DNA of 64,000 nt from Saccharopolyspora shandongensis. GTDB lineage: Bacteria > Actinomycetota > Actinomycetes > Mycobacteriales > Pseudonocardiaceae. Each line of letters begins with the position of its first letter. The stretch's first letter is position 1. Positions 56,303 through 64,000 of the stretch are shown piece by piece. Position numbers and translations under genes: made by a program. The stretch spans positions 1-64,000 of the forward strand of contig NZ_FNOK01000011.1 in NCBI RefSeq assembly GCF_900106995.1, in the 5' to 3' direction. The notes beneath the pieces are model-generated. The model did not search any database. It was not told where the DNA came from and saw only the letters and a program-made list of their open reading frames with translations.

Positions 56303-57808
56303 ATGGCCCTCTTCAAGACCCGTCGCAACCGCGGCACCAGAAACGGAAAACCCACCGATGTCCACCCGGTGGACGAGGTAATGCCGCCAGCGCGCATGCT
56401 GGCGTACGGCATCCAGCACATCGCCGCGATGTACGCCGGCGTGGTGGCGCCGCCGCTGATCATCGGCGAGGCCATGGGCCTGGCGCCGCTGGACATGACC
56501 CTGCTGATCGGCGCGAGCCTGTTCACCGCGGGTCTGGCCACCATGTTGCAGTCGCTGGGCGTGTGGAAGATCGGCGCCCGGCTGCCCTTCGTCAACGGCG
56601 TCACGTTCGGCTCCGTCGCGCCGATGCTGGCCATCGTCGCGCAGCAGGGCCAGGGAAATCCGCTGTCGGTGATCTACGGCTCGGTGCTGATCGCCGGTGT
56701 GCTGGCCTTCGTGATCGCGCCCTACTTCTCCCGGCTGGTGCGGTTCTTCCCGCCCGTGGTCAACGGCACGGTGATCACGCTCATCGGCCTGTCCCTGATG
56801 CCGGTGGGCATCAAGTGGATCGCGGGCAACAACGCCGAGGCGCCCGACTACGCGGCGCCGGAGAAGATCGCGCTCGGCGCGGCGACGTTCGCGCTGGTGC
56901 TGCTGTTCAACCGCTTCCTCAAGGGCTTCTGGAACCGGATCGCGCTGCTGCTCGGCCTGGTGGCCGGCACCCTGATCGCCTGGCCGGTCGGGCTGATCAA
57001 GACCGAGACCTTCGAATCGGCGCCGCTGTTCAACTTCCCGACCCCGTTCGCGCTGGGCACCCCGACCTTCAACATCACCGCGACCATCTCCATCTGCATC
57101 GTGATGCTGGTGGCGATGATGGAGACCACCGCGGACATGATCGCGCTCGGCGAGATCGTGGACCGGCCCGCGGACGAGAAGACCATCGCGGCCGGCCTGC
57201 GCGCCGACGGCGCCGGCAGCGCGATCAGCGCCGTCTTCGGCGGCTTCACCTGCAGCGCCTTCGCGCAGAACATCGGCCTGGTGGCGCTGACCCGCGTCCG
57301 CAGCCGGTTCGTGGTCGCCACCGCCGGTGGTGTGCTGGTGCTGCTGGGCCTTTTCCCGGTGGTCGGCGCGGTCGTCTCGCTGGTCCCGCAGCCGGTGCTC
57401 GGCGGCGCCGCGCTGGTGCTGTTCGGTTCGGTGACCACCAGCGGCATCCGGACGCTCGGCAAGTCCGACCTGGGCGACCCGTTCAACTCGCTGATCGTGG
57501 CGGGGGCGCTGGGCATCGGCATGATCCCGGTCGTCGCGCCGCACTTCTACGAGCACTTCCCGGCCGCTCTGCGCACGGTGCTCGACTCCGGTATCAGCAC
57601 CGGCTGCATCGCGGCCCTGCTGCTGAACATCCTGTTCAACGCCTGGCGGAAGCACCCCGCGGAGGCGGAGGCGACGGTGGGCGGTGACACGGTCGCGGTG
57701 GTCGGCACGGCCCCCGGGGAGTACCACCGCGACGAGGCCGACGCCGGTCAGGTGAACTCCGTCCCGGAGCCGCGGACGTCCGCGCAGGAGTCCGAATCCA
57801 CCAGGTGA
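56303..57808 (+). CDS. Urate/xanthine permease (NCS2 family)
   Basis: A 501-residue 14-helix symporter with MLAYGIQHIAAMYAGVVAPP, the NCS2 helix-8 Glu region (AMMETTADMIALGEIVDR) and the signature AFAQNIGLVALTRVRSRFV. NCS2 proteins of this subgroup import urate or xanthine. Downstream of uox and co-oriented, it supplies the pathway. The C-terminal tail (about 445-501) is charged and variable. Confidence 0.92.
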   Translation: MALFKTRRNRGTRNGKPTDVHPVDEVMPPARMLAYGIQHIAAMYAGVVAPPLIIGEAMGLAPLDMTLLIGASLFTAGLATMLQSLGVWKIGARLPFVNGVTFGSVAPMLAIVAQQGQGNPLSVIYGSVLIAGVLAFVIAPYFSRLVRFFPPVVNGTVITLIGLSLMPVGIKWIAGNNAEAPDYAAPEKIALGAATFALVLLFNRFLKGFWNRIALLLGLVAGTLIAWPVGLIKTETFESAPLFNFPTPFALGTPTFNITATISICIVMLVAMMETTADMIALGEIVDRPADEKTIAAGLRADGAGSAISAVFGGFTCSAFAQNIGLVALTRVRSRFVVATAGGVLVLLGLFPVVGAVVSLVPQPVLGGAALVLFGSVTTSGIRTLGKSDLGDPFNSLIVAGALGIGMIPVVAPHFYEHFPAALRTVLDSGISTGCIAALLLNILFNAWRKHPAEAEATVGGDTVAVVGTAPGEYHRDEADAGQVNSVPEPRTSAQESESTR

Positions 57809-57827
57809 CCACCTGTCCCGACGACGA

Positions 57828-57874
57828 GCGGAGGGCGCCTTTCGCCGGCTGAACCGGCGGAAGGCGCCCTCCGC
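57828..57874 (+). terminator. Terminator of the permease gene
   Basis: GCGGAGGGCGCCTT pairs with AAGGCGCCCTCCGC, with CGCCGG/CCGGCG continuing the stem inside, 20 nt past the stop. Confidence 0.85.
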
Positions 57875-58079
57875 GTTGACGAGATCCCCCTCCCGCAGGT
57901 TCCCTCCACCTACACGGGCGGAGCCGGAGATCCGGACCAGGAACGCGTTTCCGGCATCGACGTTGGGCCGAGCGTCCGAACTTGACGCGGCGAACGGCCG
58001 CTTCTGCCCCCTCCCGCACACCCGCTCCCGGCAGGACTCGTTGATCCGGCGAAATTCCTGCCTACGTTGGGAGATCTCG

Positions 58080-59141
58080 ATGCGGATGCGGGCCCTGATC
58101 ACCGCCGGATTGGTCGGTTTATCGGTCCTCGCGACCCAGGCGGCCGCGAGCGGGCAGTCCGCGGTGGACCCGCTCGGCGAGAAGCAGTGGGGACTCGCCC
58201 AGCTGCGGGCCCCCGAGGCGTGGGCCACCAGCACCGGCGCGGGCCAGGTCATCGCCGTGGTGGACACCGGCGTCGACCTCGGCCACCCCGACCTGGCGCC
58301 GAAGCTGGTGCCGGGCGCGACCTTCGCCGGCTGCGGCGACCGGCCGGCGCCGTGCGGCAACGGCGACTGGCGGGGCGTGGACGGCGTGGGCCAGCCGACC
58401 GACGTGCACGGCACCCACGTCGCGGGCATCGCCGCGGCGGTCGCCGGGAACGGCATCGGGATCGCGGGTGTCGCGCCGGACGCGCGGATCATGCCGATCA
58501 AGGCGCTGGAGAACGGTTCCGGCTCGTTCGCCGACATCGGTGCGGGCGTCCGCTACGCCGCCGACCACGGCGCGAACGTCGTGAACCTCAGCCTCGGCGC
58601 GCAGCCCGGCACGCAGCTGCTGACGCTGCTCGGGCTGGCCAACGAGACGAAGGACGCCATCGCCTACGCCCGCGAGAAGGGCGTGGTCGTGGTCGCCTCG
58701 GCGGGCAACGAAACCGCTCCGCTGTGCGACACCCCGGCCTGGGAGTCCGGCGCGCTGTGCGTCGCCGCCACGGACGCCGACGAGCTCCACTCCACGTACT
58801 CCAACCTCGCCCTCAAGCTGGACACCAGGGCCGTGTCCGCGCCGGGCGGCAAGTCCAAGCAGGGCTGCGACGCGGACATCTGGTCGACGGTGCCGCGCGG
58901 TGCCGGTTCGTCGAAGTGCGGGCAGGCCGACTACGACTCCTTCGCCGGAACCTCCATGGCGGCCCCGCAGGTCGCGGGTGTCGCGGCGCTGCTCGGCGCG
59001 CAAGGCCGCGACGCCGACGGCATCGAGAAGGCGCTGATGACCACCGCCCGCACGCCGCTGGTGGGGCTGCGCGGGGTCTTCAACCCGGTTTACGGCTACG
59101 GCGTCGTCGACGCCGCCGCGGCGGTCCAGCAGCCGCTGTGA
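58080..59141 (+). CDS. Secreted subtilisin-like serine protease (S8)
   Basis: A 353-residue exported protease. A signal peptide (MRMRALITAGLVGLSVLATQ) is followed by a short pro-region and the S8 domain with the triad Asp62 (VVDTGVDLGHPD), His110 (HGTHVAGI) and Ser292 (GTSMAAPQVAG). Cysteine pairs (TFAGCGD, APCGN, PLCD, ALC, GCD, SKC) suggest extracellular disulfides. It lacks the C-terminal membrane helix of mycosins, so it is probably free. ATG 58080 has GGGAG upstream. Confidence 0.92.
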   Translation: MRMRALITAGLVGLSVLATQAAASGQSAVDPLGEKQWGLAQLRAPEAWATSTGAGQVIAVVDTGVDLGHPDLAPKLVPGATFAGCGDRPAPCGNGDWRGVDGVGQPTDVHGTHVAGIAAAVAGNGIGIAGVAPDARIMPIKALENGSGSFADIGAGVRYAADHGANVVNLSLGAQPGTQLLTLLGLANETKDAIAYAREKGVVVVASAGNETAPLCDTPAWESGALCVAATDADELHSTYSNLALKLDTRAVSAPGGKSKQGCDADIWSTVPRGAGSSKCGQADYDSFAGTSMAAPQVAGVAALLGAQGRDADGIEKALMTTARTPLVGLRGVFNPVYGYGVVDAAAAVQQPL

Positions 59142-59157
59142 CCAGGCGATGACCGCT

Positions 59158-59199
59158 CGTCGGCGGTGATGGTCATACCACTGACCATCACCGCTGACG
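59158..59199 (+). terminator. Terminator of the protease gene
   Basis: CGTCGGCGGTGATGGTCA pairs with TGACCATCACCGCTGACG (one G-U) 16 nt past the stop. Confidence 0.8.
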
Positions 59200-59323
59200 A
59201 GTCCGCCATTGGGCCGAATTCGCGAAAGGTACAAAACTCCTCGACCGCGCCCCGAAATCCAGGAACAATGATCAAAGGGCCGCGCGACCGCGCGGGCGCC
59301 GATCGATCCGGGAGCTGGGGCCG

Positions 59324-59527
59324 ATGGACCTTTCGAAGCTGTTCAAGATGGTGTCGCCGGCGAAGCACCACTCGCACGGGCACTCCAGCAGCGGCGGGCA
59401 CCGCCGCAGGCATTCGAGCAGCAGTGGGCACCGCCGCCGGTACGACAGCAGCAGCGATCACCACCGTCGCCGCCACCACTCGCGCAGCAGCAGCGACGGC
59501 CACTACCGCCGTCGCAGCCACAGCTGA
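59324..59527 (+). CDS. Small His/Arg/Ser-rich protein
   Basis: A 67-codon gene (MDLSKLFKMVSPAKHHSHGH, then repeated GHRRR and SSS units to RRRSHS). GGGGCCG precedes the ATG, and the Ser/Thr kinase gene begins 24 nt after its stop, so they may form an operon. The composition suggests a nucleic-acid- or metal-binding disordered chain and a possible kinase substrate; no family is recognised. It could be a chance low-complexity frame. Confidence 0.5.
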   Translation: MDLSKLFKMVSPAKHHSHGHSSSGGHRRRHSSSSGHRRRYDSSSDHHRRRHHSRSSSDGHYRRRSHS

Positions 59528-59550
59528 CGCCGCGCAATCGGCTCGGTTCG

Positions 59551-60462
59551 GTGCTGATCGATTCGTTGAGCTCCTACTACTACGGCGAACCCGACCAGGA
59601 CTGGGGACCGCCGGGCCCGCCGCTCGCGCCGGGTGACGTGCTCGCCCCCGGCTACCGGGTGGTCGGACACCTGCGCCGCGGCAGCCGGCTGGACGTCTAC
59701 GACGTGTGGAGCGAGGAGCGGACCTGCCGCTGCATCGCCAAGACCGTCCGGCCGGAGCGCGCCGCGGACGAGCGCGCGATCGGCTGGCTGCGCAACGAAG
59801 GCGTGCTGCTGACCCAGTTCACGCATCCGCACCTGGTGCGCGCCTACGAGATCGCGCAGGCCGACGAGCCGGCGCGCCCGGTGGTGATCACCGAGACGCT
59901 GCCGGGGCACACGCTGGGCTTCCTGATCGAGGAGCTCGGGCGGCTGCGGCCGATCGACACCGCGGTGCTGGGCATCCAGCTGTGCTCGGTGCTCGGCTAC
60001 CTGCACCGCCGCGGCTGGGTGCACATCGACGTGAAGCCGTCGAACGTGGTCGAGGTCGGCGGCCGGGCGGTGCTGCTCGACCTCAGCCTCGCCTGCCGGA
60101 TCGGCGAGCACAGCTCGGCCGGGACGTTCGACTACCTCTCCCCGGAGCAGGCGGCCGGCGGCGAGATGACGCCGGCGGCGGACATCTGGGGCCTCGGCAT
60201 CACGCTGTACGAGGCCCTTTCCGGCACCACGCCGTGGGCCGAGGTGTCCTCCGGCGAGCGCAACGACGACGGCACCCGCTACTACCCGCAGCGGCACAAC
60301 CCTGCCGCGCCGCTGCGCACCCACCGCCGCCTGCCCGCGGCGCTGTCCCGCACCGTCGACGCCTGCCTCGACCCGGACCCGAAGTCCCGCCCGACGGTGG
60401 GAGAGGTCGCGGATCGGCTGATCGCCTGGTCCGGCATGAACCCGGAGACCGTCGGCGCCTGA
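59551..60462 (+). CDS. Ser/Thr protein kinase, soluble
   Basis: A 303-residue kinase without membrane or PASTA domains. Catalytic Lys about 64 (CIAKTVRP), loop HID-V-K-P-S-N (158-165), metal Asp about 177 in DLS where DFG is usual, and SPEQAAGGEMTPAADIWGLG. The glycine-rich loop is unusual (LRRGSRLDVYDVW), but key residues remain, so activity is likely. GTG start lacks a clear ribosome site; coupling to the preceding small gene may drive translation. Confidence 0.85.
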   Translation: MLIDSLSSYYYGEPDQDWGPPGPPLAPGDVLAPGYRVVGHLRRGSRLDVYDVWSEERTCRCIAKTVRPERAADERAIGWLRNEGVLLTQFTHPHLVRAYEIAQADEPARPVVITETLPGHTLGFLIEELGRLRPIDTAVLGIQLCSVLGYLHRRGWVHIDVKPSNVVEVGGRAVLLDLSLACRIGEHSSAGTFDYLSPEQAAGGEMTPAADIWGLGITLYEALSGTTPWAEVSSGERNDDGTRYYPQRHNPAAPLRTHRRLPAALSRTVDACLDPDPKSRPTVGEVADRLIAWSGMNPETVGA

Positions 60463-60802
60463 GCTATCGGATCTCCTTGCGCGGCAAGGCGAACGCGAGC
60501 AGCACGGCGGGTTCGGCGGCGCCCGGCCTAGGCGACGGCGGTCAGCACGGCGATGCCGATGGCGTTGCCCGGGTTCAGCGTCGTCGAATGCCGGACGCGA
60601 CGCCCTGTTCCCCGCAACGCCGCCGGATCCGGCGGCGAGCAGAGCTGCGGGAGCACCGTCGAAGGCGTGTCGAAGTCCACCTGACCAGGCATTGGCGGGT
60701 CAGCGGCGTGATCCGCCAGAGGCCGACCGGAGAACGTGCTTTCCCTGCGCCACGAAGACCTCGAAGCCAGGTTCCCCGGCCTGCTCGCGGCCGACCGCTA
60801 GA
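60463..60802. other. Intergenic region with gene remnants
   Basis: No intact gene in about 340 bases. The minus strand around 60520-60580 reads a short membrane-protein-like fragment (LNPGNAIGIAVLTAVA, stop). The plus strand 60738-60801 reads LSLRHEDLEARFPGLLAADR, stop; both look like decayed ends of genes. Confidence 0.4.
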
Positions 60803-61687
60803 TCAATCCCCGAGCTGACCGAGCTCCCGGCACCGCGCCCAGATCGCGTCCCGGGTGTGCCGGTCGCGGACGCTCGCCGGCCACGGGGCCCGCCGCGCCT
60901 TGCTGGTGAAGTAGACGCCGTGCACGTCGGCGAGGCCCGGATCGGACGCCAGGCGAATGCTGGAAACAGACGCCCTCCCGACCGCCGCGCCGCCGTAGAG
61001 GACCGGCATCAGGAGCTTGAGCAACGGCACCAACGGCCGCGCCACCAAGGGATACGCGCTCGTCGTCAGGTTCTGGTTCATGGACGTGTAGGCATGTCCG
61101 GGATACGCGACGTTGATCGTGACCCCGGGCTCCGCCAGGCGCTCGGCGAAGGCGTAGCTCATCGCCATCAGCGCGAGCTTGGTCTGGTTGTAGGAGGCGA
61201 GCCCCACGTAGGACTTCTCGCCCTGCAGGTTGTCCAGGTCGATCCGGCCGCGCGGCACCCCGCCGGCGATGTTGACGACCCGCCCGCGACCGGCGCGCCG
61301 AAGCTCGGGCAGCAGGAGATGGGTGAGCACGAACGGGGCCAGTACGTTGGCCGCGAACGCCGTCTCGACGCCGTCCGCGGTCAGCTCCCGGTGTTGCTTG
61401 GCAACCCCGGCGTTGTTGATCAGCACGTGCAGGCCGCCGTCGCGAGCCCGCACCTGCTCCGCCAGGCGACGCAGGTCGTCCTGCCTGGTCACGTCGGCTA
61501 TCAGCGCCTCGACGCCGGGATTGCCGGTGTCGCGCCGGAGCTCCGCGGCCGCCGCTTCGGCTCGATCCGCGTTGCGCCCCACCAGGATCACGTCGGCCCC
61601 GAGCCGCGCGAGGCCGCGCGCCGTCTCCTTGCCGATCCCACCGGTGCTGCCGGTCACGAGCACCCTCTTGCCGCTCATCGTCGCCAC
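60803..61687 (-). CDS. Short-chain dehydrogenase/reductase (retinol-dehydrogenase-like)
   Basis: A 294-residue SDR. Cofactor loop TGSTGGIG (12-19), NNAG (91-94) and active-site Tyr166/Lys170 (SYNQTK). The usual catalytic Ser segment reads VVNIAGGV, so the Ser is replaced, which may alter activity. It is divergent from a TetR regulator with a 34-bp palindrome between, so it is probably repressed by it. Confidence 0.88.
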   Translation of the reverse strand: MATMSGKRVLVTGSTGGIGKETARGLARLGADVILVGRNADRAEAAAAELRRDTGNPGVEALIADVTRQDDLRRLAEQVRARDGGLHVLINNAGVAKQHRELTADGVETAFAANVLAPFVLTHLLLPELRRAGRGRVVNIAGGVPRGRIDLDNLQGEKSYVGLASYNQTKLALMAMSYAFAERLAEPGVTINVAYPGHAYTSMNQNLTTSAYPLVARPLVPLLKLLMPVLYGGAAVGRASVSSIRLASDPGLADVHGVYFTSKARRAPWPASVRDRHTRDAIWARCRELGQLGD

Positions 61688-61700
61688 TTCTCGCCTCCCA

Positions 61701-61734
61701 TGTCACCAGATGTCGTATTCGACACCTGGTGACA
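61701..61734. promoter_or_regulatory. TetR-type operator between SDR and TetR genes
   Basis: TGTCACCAG-A-TGTCG-TATT-CGACA-C-CTGGTGACA is palindromic except for one pair and lies between the divergent starts (61687 and 61753). Confidence 0.8.
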
Positions 61735-61752
61735 TAAAGTAGACTAGGGTGC

Positions 61753-62355
61753 GTGAACAGCGCGAGTGGCACCGATGGGCTGCGGGCGCGGGCACGGCGT
61801 GCGGTCCGCACGGAACTCGCCGAGCTGGCCCTGGAGATGTTCGTCGAGCACGGCTTCGACGAGACGACCGTGGACGAGATAGCCCGGGCGGCGGGGCTGA
61901 CGAAGCGCAGCTTCTTCCGGTACTTCCCGTCGAAGGAGGACGCCGTCTTCGGCGGGATCGACGCGCTGGGCGAACAGGTCGTCGAAGACCTGCGCGCCCA
62001 GCCCGCCGACCAGCCGCCGTGGGCATGCCTGCACCACGTGCTGCGCCGCTGGGCGGAGAAGATCCACTCCTCGCAGCGCGACCTGACCAGCCTCCGGCTG
62101 ATCGAAACGACGCAGTCCCTGCGCGCCCGGCTGCACCAGAAGCGGGAGCAGTGGCGGCAGGACGTCGCCGATGTCCTGCGCGAGCGCTCCGGACTCGACG
62201 CGTTCACCGCGGATCTGCTGACCAACGCGGCGACAGCGGCGCTCGACACCGCGTCCCGGGAGTGGTTGCGCGGCGACGCGGACCGGATGGAATCGATCGA
62301 CCGGGCCTTCGAGCAGCTGGCGCCGGCTTTCGCCGGCGGAGATCCGAAGGCCTGA
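61753..62355 (+). CDS. TetR-family transcriptional regulator
   Basis: A 200-residue regulator; HTH about 20-65 (TTVDEIARAAGLTKRSFFRY, FPSKEDAVFGG), with a helical ligand domain (MftR-like C-terminus) after it. GTG start. It is divergent from the SDR gene and flanks the operator palindrome. Confidence 0.92.
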   Translation: MNSASGTDGLRARARRAVRTELAELALEMFVEHGFDETTVDEIARAAGLTKRSFFRYFPSKEDAVFGGIDALGEQVVEDLRAQPADQPPWACLHHVLRRWAEKIHSSQRDLTSLRLIETTQSLRARLHQKREQWRQDVADVLRERSGLDAFTADLLTNAATAALDTASREWLRGDADRMESIDRAFEQLAPAFAGGDPKA

Positions 62356-62362
62356 TCGCGGA

Positions 62363-62695
62363 TCAGCGCTTGCGGCGGAAGGCGATCGCGAAGGCGACGA
62401 GGGCGGTGGCGAGCGCGAGCTGGCCGCCCCAGACGATCCTGTTGACGCTGACGGCCGGGTGCCAGTTGACCTTGCCGTCGGCGGAGATCGAGAACGCCCC
62501 GACCGGGCGGGCATCCACGCCGATGCCGACGCCGTCGTCATCGGCATGACCGTGGCGACCGCCGCCGGTGCGGACGTGGGCGACCGGCAGCAGGGTGGTG
62601 TCGCCCTGCCGCACGGGTTCCCCGAAGACCTGGCGCTTGCCCAACCGCTCGGCCAACGCTTCCAGGATATCTCCCTGGGCGGACTGCTCTTCCAT
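62363..62695 (-). CDS. GerW/YtfJ-family protein
   Basis: A 110-residue protein with the family core VFGEPVRQGDTTLLPVAHVR and GVGIGVDARPVGAFSISADG, plus a C-terminal membrane helix (LALATALVAFAIAF). In Bacillus, YtfJ/GerW affects spore germination; in actinobacteria the role is unknown. ATG 62695 has GAGGAG upstream. Confidence 0.8.
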   Translation of the reverse strand: MEEQSAQGDILEALAERLGKRQVFGEPVRQGDTTLLPVAHVRTGGGRHGHADDDGVGIGVDARPVGAFSISADGKVNWHPAVSVNRIVWGGQLALATALVAFAIAFRRKR

Positions 62696-62845
62696 GATCT
62701 GCTCCTCGCGACGCTGTCGGACCGAACCGACGCTAGCCGGAGCCGCGGTGCCGTGCCGCGCAGTTCTCCCATTACCTACGGGGTAATCGACGCGATGCGG
62801 GATCGCCGCGAGACTCGTGGCAGTTCCGAACCGAGGGGAAACGCG

Positions 62846-63241
62846 ATGACCTTCAGGACAACCGTCGACGACTTCCTGCAGACCCTGGCCGGCGGCGACC
62901 CCGACGCCATCGCCGCGCTGTTCGCCGAGACCGTCGACTGGAAGATCGTCGGATCGCCTGCGGTGCCGTGGATCCGGCACTGCACGACACGCGCCGACGT
63001 CGCCGAGTTCTTCCGCACGATGCTGGGCGGTTTCGTCGCCGAGGAGACCGCGGTGCGCATCGACCACCTCCTGGTCGACGGGCCGCACGCGGTGGTGCTC
63101 GGCGAGGTGTCGCAGGTCATCAGGGCCAACGGCCGGGCCTTCACCACCCCGTTCGCCTTGCACCTGACCGGCGAGGACGGCCTGATCACCCGCTACCACA
63201 TCTACGAGGACAGCCTCGTCGTCGCGAAAGCCGCCGCGTAG
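62846..63241 (+). CDS. SnoaL-like/NTF2-fold protein
   Basis: A 131-residue cone-shaped single-domain protein (TVDDFLQTLAGGDPDAIAAL, TVDWKIVGSP, EFFRTMLGGF, LITRYHIYEDS). Members serve as cyclases, isomerases or unknown-ligand binders; none can be assigned here. ATG 62846 has GAGGGG upstream. Confidence 0.8.
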   Translation: MTFRTTVDDFLQTLAGGDPDAIAALFAETVDWKIVGSPAVPWIRHCTTRADVAEFFRTMLGGFVAEETAVRIDHLLVDGPHAVVLGEVSQVIRANGRAFTTPFALHLTGEDGLITRYHIYEDSLVVAKAAA

Positions 63242-63323
63242 CGGCCTACTCGTACGGGAGAGTGCCCGCACCTGCCCCAGCCACAGCTGCGGCGCATGCC
63301 GGCGCACTGCGCCGATCACCTCG

Positions 63324-63476
63324 TCACATCCCCTGCGGCCCAGCGGAATCCGGTAGTGCAGCCAACTCCGGGCCCAGCGGCTCCGCCGGTTCTTCGTCCC
63401 GCACGAATCGGCCCAGCACCACGTCGTCCCGGTCGATCGGCTCCGACGGCCACAACTCGATGCTGTACGAGGGCAT
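63324..63476 (-). CDS. Doubtful small protein or gene remnant
   Basis: A 50-codon frame (MPSYSIELWPSEPIDRDDVV to DSAGPQGM) with plausible codon use but no clear ribosome site or family. The beginning resembles the start of a normal globular protein, so it may be a remnant. Confidence 0.3.
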   Translation of the reverse strand: MPSYSIELWPSEPIDRDDVVLGRFVRDEEPAEPLGPELAALPDSAGPQGM

Positions 63477-63556
63477 GCGTGCCGTCTGCCTCGACCCGTC
63501 GGCCCAGTGCGAGGAGACGCCGCTGAGAGCGGTGATCGGCTGGTGGCTTCGAAGTG

Positions 63557-63620
63557 CTGCAGCGAACGGCCTGTCCGCCTCGCCTATCGGAACGAACGGG
63601 CCGTTCACTCCACACCAGCC
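63557..63620. repeat. CGAACGGNCCGTTC double-palindrome repeat, copy 2
   Basis: A 64-nt unit starting CTGCAGCGAACGG and ending CACCAGCC, with inner palindrome GAACGGGCCGTTC. Nearly identical to 63643-63706. Confidence 0.75.
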
Positions 63621-63642
63621 GATGCCCGCCGACGCCGGACGG

Positions 63643-63706
63643 CTGCAGCGAACGGACCGTTCACCTCCCCTACCGAGGCGAACGGGCCGTTCACTCCACA
63701 CCAGCC
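63643..63706. repeat. CGAACGGNCCGTTC double-palindrome repeat, copy 3
   Basis: Same length and layout as copy 2, 22 nt downstream of it. Palindromes GAACGGACCGTTC and GAACGGGCCGTTC. It ends 10 nt from the alcohol dehydrogenase stop, so it could serve as terminator. Confidence 0.75.
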
Positions 63707-63715
63707 AACGACGGG

Positions 63716-64000
63716 TCAGAAGCGGATGACCTGGCGCATGGCCCGCCCGGCGGCGAGCTCGTCCATCCCGTGGTTGATGTCGTCGAGATCGATGGTGCCC
63801 GACACCAGCTGGTCGACCGGCAGCTTCCCGGCCCGCCACAGGGCCGCGTACTCCGGGATGTCCTGCGCGGGCAGGCCGGAACCGAGGAACGAGCCGATGA
63901 TCGTGCGGGTCTCGCTCACCAGCGCCAACGGCGAGATGCTGCTGCGCGCCTCCGGCGAGGCCAGGCCGACCGAGACCGTCCGCCCGGCGGGCGCGGTCAC
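63716..64000 (-). CDS. Zinc-type alcohol dehydrogenase, C-terminal part (5' end outside window)
   Basis: The last 94 residues of a medium-chain dehydrogenase: end of the Rossmann domain (TVSVGLASPEA) and the C-terminal catalytic part (TIIGSFLGSGLPAQDIPEYA, LPVDQLVSGTIDLDDINHGM, ending MRQVIRF). This tail is typical of class-III-like or mycothiol/NAD-dependent alcohol dehydrogenases. Zinc ligands lie upstream, outside the window. Confidence 0.85.
   Translation of the reverse strand: MTAPAGRTVSVGLASPEARSSISPLALVSETRTIIGSFLGSGLPAQDIPEYAALWRAGKLPVDQLVSGTIDLDDINHGMDELAAGRAMRQVIRF

Larger units (their letters stand above)
63242..63715. other. Intergenic region with palindromic repeats
   Basis: Apart from a doubtful 50-codon minus-strand frame, it holds two 64-nt copies of the CGAACGGNCCGTTC double-palindrome repeat. 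Confidence 0.6.

Overview
The window is high-GC actinobacterial DNA. The order guaA, ChoD-like GMC oxidoreductase, guaB3, guaB, DUF5319 gene, rsdA-sigD, bldM, whiD/whiB3, groEL1, groES, tsaD, rimI, tsaB follows the conserved core known from Mycobacterium (Rv3396c to Rv3421c) and, around bldM/whiD, from Streptomyces. The interspersed gene content suggests a filamentous member of the Pseudonocardiaceae, perhaps Saccharopolyspora-like; the genus is inference.

Layout. 1-681: 3' part of an IS110-type transposase. 821-1828: Lrp/AsnC regulator. 1985-5581: a LiaFSR-like envelope-stress module (response regulator, PspC-domain kinase, divergent PspC/LiaF-like protein, small membrane protein). 5608-7969: GIDE-type membrane protein, HxlR regulator, secreted GH16 glucanase. 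8044-20842: purine nucleotide genes (guaA, guaB3, guaB) interleaved with an AhpD-like protein, a second two-component pair, a CPBP protease, the GMC oxidoreductase, a WYL regulator and an epoxide hydrolase. 20927-25619: developmental regulators (rsdA, sigD, a bldM orthologue with a degenerate receiver, a MerR-type protein, whiD/whiB3). 25797-28037: groEL1 and groES with a CIRCE operator. 28476-33511: accessory block (DUF5313, OhrR-type MarR, SanA/YdcF protein, a broken secreted PKD/LGFP dehydrogenase gene). 34004-36203: tsaD-rimI-tsaB; tsaE and alr, usually next to them, are absent. 36364-40712: DUF6493/SWIM pair and an L7/L12-like protein.

40770-57808 is a purine-ring catabolic region. It holds allantoinase, an MFS transporter, an Asp/Glu-racemase-like protein fused to a GAF-like domain, a polysaccharide-deacetylase-fold amidohydrolase, a GntR regulator, the glyoxylate route (glycerate kinase, Gcl, tartronate semialdehyde reductase, Hyi), the urate route (UraD, UraH, Uox) and a urate/xanthine permease. 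Three candidate operator classes tie distant genes of this region together. 58080-64000: subtilisin-like protease, a His/Arg/Ser-rich small protein, a Ser/Thr kinase, an SDR/TetR pair, a GerW-like protein, a SnoaL-like protein and a truncated zinc alcohol dehydrogenase.

The most striking non-coding signal is a family of five 120-310 nt elements (1838, 33518, 43972, 46279 and 50910). All lie downstream of a gene and in its orientation. They share nested helices whose paired bases change together between copies, and they resemble HEARO/OMEGA (IscB guide) RNA scaffolds, but no iscB is present. Three copies sit inside the loop of a palindromic terminator-like sequence. Two further families of short palindromic repeats also occur.
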